DNA of 64,000 nt from Rhodococcus sp. B50 (GTDB lineage: Bacteria > Actinomycetota > Actinomycetes > Mycobacteriales > Mycobacteriaceae), in the NCBI RefSeq assembly GCF_013602415.1, contig NZ_WPAG02000002.1, positions 806,001-870,000 of the forward strand. Direction: 5' to 3'. Shown here in pieces: positions 59,295 through 64,000 of this stretch. Under the pieces are notes generated by a model. It did not search any database and was not told the DNA's origin. It saw only the letters and a list, made by a program, of their open reading frames with translations. Every line of letters begins with the position of its first letter. Position 1 is the stretch's first letter. Position numbers and translations under genes: made by a program.

Positions 59295-60409
59295 GGTTCT
59301 CGTTCGGTCGATCGGGGTGCGGTCGTGCGGGGCCGGTTGCCCAGCGGGTCCGCGACGCGGTGGGTGGCGTCGCGGACCGTCCCGACGAACTCTTCCACGA
59401 GGTCCTCGAGGGCGACGATGCCGCGCAGTGTGCCGGTGGTGTCGATCACCCCGGCCAGATGCGCGTTGCTGCGCCGCAGGGCACCGAGGGCGTCGTCGAG
59501 ACCGTCGGCGATCCCGATGGTGGGCAGCGGACGGATCACCGCGGCGGGGATGACGGTCTCGGGGCCGGTGGACGGCTCCCGGACCAGATCGAGCACGTCC
59601 TTGATGTGGACATACCCGGTGATCGTCCCGTCGGGACGCCGGGTGGGATACCGCGAGAAGCCGGTCGTGGTGACGGCATGCTCGACGTCCCCGAGGGTCG
59701 GGCCCCCTCCCGGGTGGGGCACGGTGCGCACCCGGGCGAGAGGGATCATCACGTCGGTGACGGTACGGCCGCCGGTGGCCAGGGCACGGGTGAGGCGCTC
59801 GTGTTCCTCCTCGTCGAGCAACCCCTCGGACCGGGATTCGCCGATCATCTCGGTCAGCTCCACCGCGGACACCGAGGTGTCGAGTTCGTCCTTCGGGTCG
59901 ATGCGTGCCGCGCGCAGGGTGGCGTTGGCACACAGGTTGTAGAAGGCGATGACCGGCCGGGCGGGGCGCATGAACAGCAGGTGGATCGGCACGAGGATCA
60001 TCGCGGCGCGTTCGGGGCCGGCGATGGCGATGTTCTTCGGCACCATCTCGCCGAGCAGGATGTGCAGGACCACCACGATGGTCAACCCGAGGGTGAACGC
60101 GATCGGGTGCAGCAGCGCGTCGGGCACCCCGATCGCGTGCAGGGGCACCTCGATCAGGTGCGCGATGGCGGGTTCGGCGACGCGGCCGAGCAGGATCGAG
60201 CAGATCGTGATGCCGAGCTGGGAGCCGGCGAGCATGAGCGAGAGGTGTTCACCGGCCCGGATGACGGTGCGGGCGCGGGTCTTGCCCTGCGCGAGCAGGG
60301 TCTCGAGCCGGTCGCGGCGGACGGTGATGAGGGAGAACTCGGCGCCGACGAAGAAGGCGTTGCCGGCGAGCAGCAGCACGGCGAAGACGATTCCGAGCCA
60401 GTCGTTCAT
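59291..60409 (-). CDS. CNNM/DUF21-CBS membrane protein, short form
   Basis: The 372-residue protein has a DUF21/CNNM transmembrane domain (residues 1-about 160, with FFVGAEFSLITVRRDRLETL, SQLGITICSILLGRVAEPAI and LGEMVPKNIAI) and a CBS pair (about 200-345: TVTDVMIPLARVRTV, GFSRYPTRRPDG, GIVALEDLVEEFVG). It lacks the carboxyl CorC/HlyC domain. The family includes Mg2+/Co2+ exporters; Rv1841c is the syntenic gene. It overlaps the second CNNM gene by four bases and the uncharacterised 312-residue gene by four. Confidence 0.88.
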   Translation of the reverse strand: MNDWLGIVFAVLLLAGNAFFVGAEFSLITVRRDRLETLLAQGKTRARTVIRAGEHLSLMLAGSQLGITICSILLGRVAEPAIAHLIEVPLHAIGVPDALLHPIAFTLGLTIVVVLHILLGEMVPKNIAIAGPERAAMILVPIHLLFMRPARPVIAFYNLCANATLRAARIDPKDELDTSVSAVELTEMIGESRSEGLLDEEEHERLTRALATGGRTVTDVMIPLARVRTVPHPGGGPTLGDVEHAVTTTGFSRYPTRRPDGTITGYVHIKDVLDLVREPSTGPETVIPAAVIRPLPTIGIADGLDDALGALRRSNAHLAGVIDTTGTLRGIVALEDLVEEFVGTVRDATHRVADPLGNRPRTTAPRSTEREP

Positions 60410-61854
60410 CGCTGCTCACCGCCCTCGCCGGTCGCGGGGGACGGGTCCTCACCGGCGGTGCCGGAGTCGTCCTCACCGGCGGTGCCGGAGTCGTCCTCAC
60501 CGGCGGTGCCGGAGTCGTCCTCGGCGTCGGGGGCGGGGCCGGGCACGAGCAGCACTCGGTCGATGCGGTGCCCGTCCATCCCGAGGATGCGCGCGTACCA
60601 GGTGAGGTCGCGTTCGTCGCGGCGCAGCGGCAGCTGGATCTCGTCGTCGATCTCGGGGATGCGGCCGAGTTCGGTGAGGATCAACCCGGCGAGGGTTTCG
60701 TAGTCACCGTCGGGGGCGTGGTAGCCGGTGAGCTGCGCGAGCTCGTCGGTGCGCAGCAGCCCCGTACACGACCAGCCGTCCCCGTCGCGGTGCGCGTCGA
60801 GTTCGGTCTCGTCGTGCTCGTCGCGGACGTCGCCGACGATCTCCTCGACGAGGTCTTCCATGGTGATCAGTCCGGCGGTGCCGCCGTATTCGTCGACGAC
60901 GAGGGCGACCTGCATGCCGTCGGAGCGCACCCGTTCCATCACGGTGTCGCCGTCGAGGGTGGACGGCACGGTGGGCACGCGTCGGGCGAGGGCGCCGACG
61001 GCGGTGGTGCCGCGCGCCGGGCCGGGCACGGTGAAGGCGTGTTTGACGTGGACCACCCCGAGCGGGGCGTCGAGGTCGCCGTCGACGATCGGGAAGCGGG
61101 AGTAACCGGTGCGGGCGGACAACTCGATGAGATCGAGCACCGTCGCGTTCCGGTCCAGGCTCTCGACGGTGCTACGCGGGGTCATGAGGTCTTCGGCGGT
61201 GCGGTCCCCGAACTGCAGCGACCGGTAGACCAGGCGGGCGGTGTGCTCGTCGAGGGCGCCGCTGCGCGCCGAGGCGCGCACCAGGGAGCCGAGTTCTTGT
61301 GGGGACCGCGCCGAGCGCAGTTCTTCGGCCGGTTCGATGCCGAGGCGCCGCACGAGGTGGTTGGCGGCACCGTTGAGACCGAGGATCGCCCAGCGGAACA
61401 GCAGCGAGAACGCCAGTTGGAGGCCCGCGGTGGCGCGGGCGGTGCCCATCGGGCGGGCGATGGCGATGTTCTTGGGGACGAGTTCGCCGAAGACCATGGA
61501 GAAGCTGGTGGCGATGAGCAGCGCGAGGATCAGCGAGACGGTCGCGGCGATGTCGGTGCTCAGGCCGAGCGCGTCGAACAGCGGGGTGAAGAACTGCGCG
61601 AGGATGGGTTCGGCGAGATAGCCGGTGATCAGGGTGGTGATGGTGATGCCGAGTTGGGCGCCGGACAGCTGGAAGGACAGGGTGCGGTGGGCGTGCTGCA
61701 CCTGACGGGCGCGGCGGTCGCCGGTGTGCGCGTGCGCGTCGACGGTGCTGCGTTCGAGGGCGGTCAGGGAGAACTCGGCGGCGACGAACAGTGCGGTGCC
61801 GGCGGTGAGCGCCACGAAGCCGAGGAGGGCGGCGATGTCGAGCAGGACGGACAT
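60406..61854 (-). CDS. CNNM/DUF21-CBS-CorC membrane protein, long form
   Basis: The 482-residue protein has the CNNM membrane domain (ALFVAAEFSLTALERSTVDA, SGAQLGITITTLITGYLAEP, FGELVPKNIAIARP), a CBS pair (AEDLMTPRSTVESLDR, GYSRFPIVDGD, LVVDEYGGTAGLITMEDLVE) and a full CorC/HlyC transporter-associated domain (TGYHAPDGDYETLAGLILTE). Rv1842c is the syntenic match. The carboxyl tail has three DDSGTAGE repeats. The short form follows directly, suggesting a hetero-oligomeric divalent-cation transporter. The ATG at 61854 has only a weak ribosome site. Confidence 0.88.
   Translation of the reverse strand: MSVLLDIAALLGFVALTAGTALFVAAEFSLTALERSTVDAHAHTGDRRARQVQHAHRTLSFQLSGAQLGITITTLITGYLAEPILAQFFTPLFDALGLSTDIAATVSLILALLIATSFSMVFGELVPKNIAIARPMGTARATAGLQLAFSLLFRWAILGLNGAANHLVRRLGIEPAEELRSARSPQELGSLVRASARSGALDEHTARLVYRSLQFGDRTAEDLMTPRSTVESLDRNATVLDLIELSARTGYSRFPIVDGDLDAPLGVVHVKHAFTVPGPARGTTAVGALARRVPTVPSTLDGDTVMERVRSDGMQVALVVDEYGGTAGLITMEDLVEEIVGDVRDEHDETELDAHRDGDGWSCTGLLRTDELAQLTGYHAPDGDYETLAGLILTELGRIPEIDDEIQLPLRRDERDLTWYARILGMDGHRIDRVLLVPGPAPDAEDDSGTAGEDDSGTAGEDDSGTAGEDPSPATGEGGEQR
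60446..60517 (-). repeat. Three identical 24-bp repeats at the 3' end of the long CNNM gene
   Basis: Units 60446-60469, 60470-60493 and 60494-60517 are identical (plus strand TCCTCACCGGCGGTGCCGGA plus GTCG) and encode the acidic octapeptide DDSGTAGE in the cytosolic tail. Perfect identity implies recent expansion or a variable copy number. Confidence 0.88.
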
Positions 61855-62157
61855 CAGGGGCGGTCCTGCCGGATGGGGTGGAGGCCGGGGCGGGGGCCCG
61901 GCCCGGTAGAGGATCCCTCCGACCCGGAGTCGCACTCCGTGCAGGGGGAGCCGGTGTCGGGCGGTGGGGTGGCTGTGGGTGCCGCAGGCACCGGTGTCCT
62001 CTCGTCGGGTCCGGTCGCGGACGGTGTCCGCCTGCCGGAAGTTGTTTCGACGGGTACCGATTCTACTGACGGCCGGTGCCGTGTGTCGTGGTGCCGACGA
62101 CGGCGCGGCGCCTACGGTGGGGGCGAGCAGGTGTTCGGTGAGGACGAAGGAGTGGGG
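61855..62157. other. 303-bp divergent intergenic region
   Basis: This should hold the promoters of the CNNM gene pair (minus) and the methyltransferase (plus). TAGAAT at 62065-62060 on the minus strand is a possible -10, with no good -35. Short frames here are GC-rich shadows without ribosome sites. I see no RNA gene. Confidence 0.4.
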
Positions 62158-62799
62158 ATGAGCGGCGGCGAGGGTCCGGAACACGGGGGCGGCGAGCGGG
62201 TGCCGAGCCGGTGGGAGGAGATGGTGGCGGAGAATCCGGCGCATTCGTCGTGGTATGTGGAGAGGTTCCGCACCATGGTCGCCCAGGGGCAGGACACGGT
62301 CGGGGAGGCTCGGCTGATCGATGCGATGGTGCCGCGCGGAGCGCGGATCCTCGACGCCGGGTGCGGGCCGGGCCGGCTCGGTGGGTATCTGCACCGGGCC
62401 GGGCACACGGTGGTCGGGGTCGATGTCGATCCGGTGCTGATCGCGGCGGCGGAGGAGGATCATCCGGGGCCGCGGTGGCTGGTCGGGGATCTGGCCGAGC
62501 TGGATCTGCCGGCCCGCGGGGTCGCCGCGGACTTCGATGTGATCGTGTGCGCGGGCAATGTGATGACCTTCGTGGCGCCGTCGACGCGGGTGGCGGTGTT
62601 GCGGGCGTTCGCGGCGCATCTGGGTCCGCGGGGCCGGGTGGTGATCGGTTTCGGGGCGGGCCGCGACTATCCCTTCGACGTGTTCTTCGCCGACGCGGCC
62701 GCCGCGGGTCTGGCGGCGCAGCTGCGGTTGGCGACCTGGGATCTGCGGCCGTTCAGCGACGACGCGGAGTTTCTGGTGGCGGTGCTGGGACGGGCGTAG
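62158..62799 (+). CDS. SAM-dependent class I methyltransferase
   Basis: The 213-residue protein has the SAM motif ARILDAGCGPGRLGGYLHRA, motif II VVGVDVDPVLIAAAEEDHPG and post-I DFDVIVCAGNVMTFV. A conserved front part (SRWEEMVAENPAHSSWYVER) is shared with actinobacterial small-molecule methyltransferases. The substrate is unknown. AAGGAG at 62147-62152 supports the ATG at 62158. Its last 47 bp overlap the 3' end of the convergent transporter gene. It occupies a place where mycobacteria have guaB1. Confidence 0.83.
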   Translation: MSGGEGPEHGGGERVPSRWEEMVAENPAHSSWYVERFRTMVAQGQDTVGEARLIDAMVPRGARILDAGCGPGRLGGYLHRAGHTVVGVDVDPVLIAAAEEDHPGPRWLVGDLAELDLPARGVAADFDVIVCAGNVMTFVAPSTRVAVLRAFAAHLGPRGRVVIGFGAGRDYPFDVFFADAAAAGLAAQLRLATWDLRPFSDDAEFLVAVLGRA

Positions 62800-63640
62800 C
62801 CGCGGTGTCGGCGGCCTGGGCGCGGGAGAGCGCGATGGTGGTCCCGAGCATCACGGCGACGGCCGCACCGACGAGGACCAGGGCGGGGCCGTCGGCGCGG
62901 AGGTGTTCGCCGAGCACGGTCATGCCGAGGACGATCGCGGCGAGGGGTTCGCCGACGGTCAGGGCGGGCAGCGAGGCGGTCAGCGCCCCGGCTTGGAAGG
63001 CGCGTTGCTGCAGGTAGATCGCGGCGGCGCCGGCCGCGGCGAGCGTCCAGGTCTGCCACGAGCCGAGTAGCTGGCCGATGCCGTGTTCGGCGAGGTCGGT
63101 GACGTGTTTGGTGAAGGCGCTGGTCACCCCGTAGAGGATGCCGGCGGCGATCCCGAAGGCCAGCGCCCGCAACCGTGGGGAGAGCACGGCGAGGACGACG
63201 GCGGCGGCGGTGACGGCGAGCACCAGCGTGAGGGGCAGCGCCCAGTGGGCGGCGGACGGGTCACCGCTGCCTTCGGTGGGGTTGCCGACGAGCAGGAACA
63301 CCGCCAGCGCCGCGCACAGCGCGCCGGCGAGCAGCCAGGTGGTGCGGGTGACGCGGCGGCCGGTGGTCGCGGCGGCGAGCGGCAACGCGAACAGCAGCGA
63401 CGCGACCAGTAGGGGCTGGACGAGCAGCACGGACCCGAACGCGAGCGCGACGACCTGCAGCAGGTAGCTGCCGCCGTCGCCGAGAATGCCCGCCCACCAG
63501 CGGGGGCTGCGCAGCAGGGATCCGACGAGGGAATCGGTGTCGGGCACGGCAGCGGCCGAGCTCTGTTGCGCGACACTGCCGACCGCGACGAGGGCGGCGG
63601 CGGCGAGCGCGCACAGGACGGCGACTGCCGTGCCCGTCAT
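62753..63640 (-). CDS. DMT/EamA-like multi-spanning transporter
   Basis: The 295-residue protein has about nine or ten hydrophobic helices, with the pairing of two halves typical of drug/metabolite transporters (LLQVVALAFGSVLLVQPLLV, FGIAAGILYGVTSAFTKHVT, QQRAFQAGALTASLPALTVG, EPLAAIVLGMTVLGEHL). The GEPLAA motif near helix 9 is common in actinobacterial DMT relatives. The substrate is unknown. The carboxyl tail (PVPAPPPETPRRR) is encoded in the overlap with the methyltransferase gene on the other strand. The start is at 63640, next to the gnd stop. Confidence 0.78.
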   Translation of the reverse strand: MTGTAVAVLCALAAAALVAVGSVAQQSSAAAVPDTDSLVGSLLRSPRWWAGILGDGGSYLLQVVALAFGSVLLVQPLLVASLLFALPLAAATTGRRVTRTTWLLAGALCAALAVFLLVGNPTEGSGDPSAAHWALPLTLVLAVTAAAVVLAVLSPRLRALAFGIAAGILYGVTSAFTKHVTDLAEHGIGQLLGSWQTWTLAAAGAAAIYLQQRAFQAGALTASLPALTVGEPLAAIVLGMTVLGEHLRADGPALVLVGAAVAVMLGTTIALSRAQAADTAATPVPAPPPETPRRR

Positions 63641-63644
63641 CGGG

Positions 63645-64000
63645 TCAGGCCTGTATTTCGGAGTGGTCTCCGCTCCACAGGGTGTGGAATTTGCCCGGCT
63701 TGTCGGTGCGTTCGTAGGTGTGGGCGCCGAAGAAGTCGCGCTGACCCTGGGTGAGGGCGGCGGGCAGCCGGTCGGCGCGCAGTCCGTCGTAGTAGGACAG
63801 CGACGATGCGAACGCCGGGATCGGGATGCCGAGCTCGGTGGCGGTGACCACGACGCGGCGCCAGCTGTCGATGCCGATCTCGATGGCGTCGCGGAAGTAC
63901 GGCGCGAGGATCAGGCTGGGCAGCTCGGGGTCGGCGTCGTAGGCCTCCTTGATGCGGTTGAGGAACTGGGCGCGGATGATGCAGCCGCCGCGCCAGATGG
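63645..64000 (-). CDS. gnd: 6-phosphogluconate dehydrogenase, decarboxylating (5' part outside window)
   Basis: Only the carboxyl 117 residues are in the window. They read IWRGGCIIRAQFLNRIKEAY, LILAPYFRD, then LGIPIPAFASSLSYYDGLRA, LPAALTQGQRDFFGAHTYER and end WSGDHSEIQA. This is the helical substrate-binding tail of Gnd, including the motif QRDFFGAHTYER. The enzyme makes ribulose-5-phosphate, CO2 and NADPH in the pentose phosphate pathway. It lies four bases from the transporter gene start. Confidence 0.95.
   Translation of the reverse strand, partial: IWRGGCIIRAQFLNRIKEAYDADPELPSLILAPYFRDAIEIGIDSWRRVVVTATELGIPIPAFASSLSYYDGLRADRLPAALTQGQRDFFGAHTYERTDKPGKFHTLWSGDHSEIQA

Noticed and set aside
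60568..62799. 743-residue plus-strand open frame
   Set aside because: Its first 530 codons are antisense to the long CNNM gene and its leader. Only the part from 62158, with SAM motifs and a ribosome site, is real.

Overview
The window is high-GC actinobacterial DNA, almost certainly Rhodococcus. The evidence is the 16S rRNA sequence, a 16S-23S spacer without tRNA genes, many GTG/TTG starts, stop-start overlaps of the GTGA/ATGA type, and a gene order that follows the M. tuberculosis chromosome in long blocks (Rv1652-Rv1713, then Rv1822-Rv1844c). The 16S leader and variable regions recall the R. rhodochrous/pyridinivorans group; that species-level guess is from memory, not from a search.

Region by region: 1-2.6 kb holds a divergent Lrp-type regulator and flavin monooxygenase, a truncated transporter gene and a Pro-rich protein. 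2.6-11.2 kb is the complete arginine operon argCJBDFRGH, preceded by a probable ArgR box. 11.3-16.5 kb holds a lipase/acyl-CoA-synthetase fusion, a UPF0434 protein, 3-methyladenine glycosylase and tyrS. 16.5-22.2 kb is a complete rRNA operon with promoters, antitermination-like leader elements and a strong terminator. 22.2-40.4 kb is a dense plus-strand housekeeping run: TPR protein, HAD phosphatase, tlyA, nadK, recN, steA, steB/mctB, pyrG, NUDIX, xerD, parA, scpA, scpB, rluB, cmk and der, followed by tRNA-Pro(GGG). 40.6-43.8 kb is a small accessory patch: a frameshifted secreted peptide, VOC, YjbR, phosphotransferase and NUDIX genes. 43.8-52.9 kb holds a phosphatidyltransferase, a DUF881-Sbp-DUF881 membrane module, gcvH, garA, two MerR regulators, a DUF151 nuclease-like protein and gcvP under a tandem glycine riboswitch. 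53-61.9 kb is minus strand: a metallophosphoesterase, a VWA/substrate-binding protein, malate synthase G, an uncharacterised protein and two CNNM/CBS membrane proteins. 62-64 kb has a methyltransferase, an EamA-like transporter and the 3' part of gnd.

Functionally the window joins amino-acid biosynthesis (Arg), ribosome biogenesis (rrn, TlyA, RluB, Der), chromosome dynamics (XerD, ParA, ScpAB, RecN), cell envelope and division (SteA/B, FtsR-like, PgsA-like), and central carbon/nitrogen control (GarA, GcvH/GcvP, GlcB). I saw no insertion sequence, prophage, CRISPR array or obvious defence island. The less ordinary content is in the gene remnants, the in-frame tandem-repeat extensions of several housekeeping proteins, the degenerate lipase/synthetase fusion, the DUF881-Sbp membrane module, and some orphan regulatory motifs.
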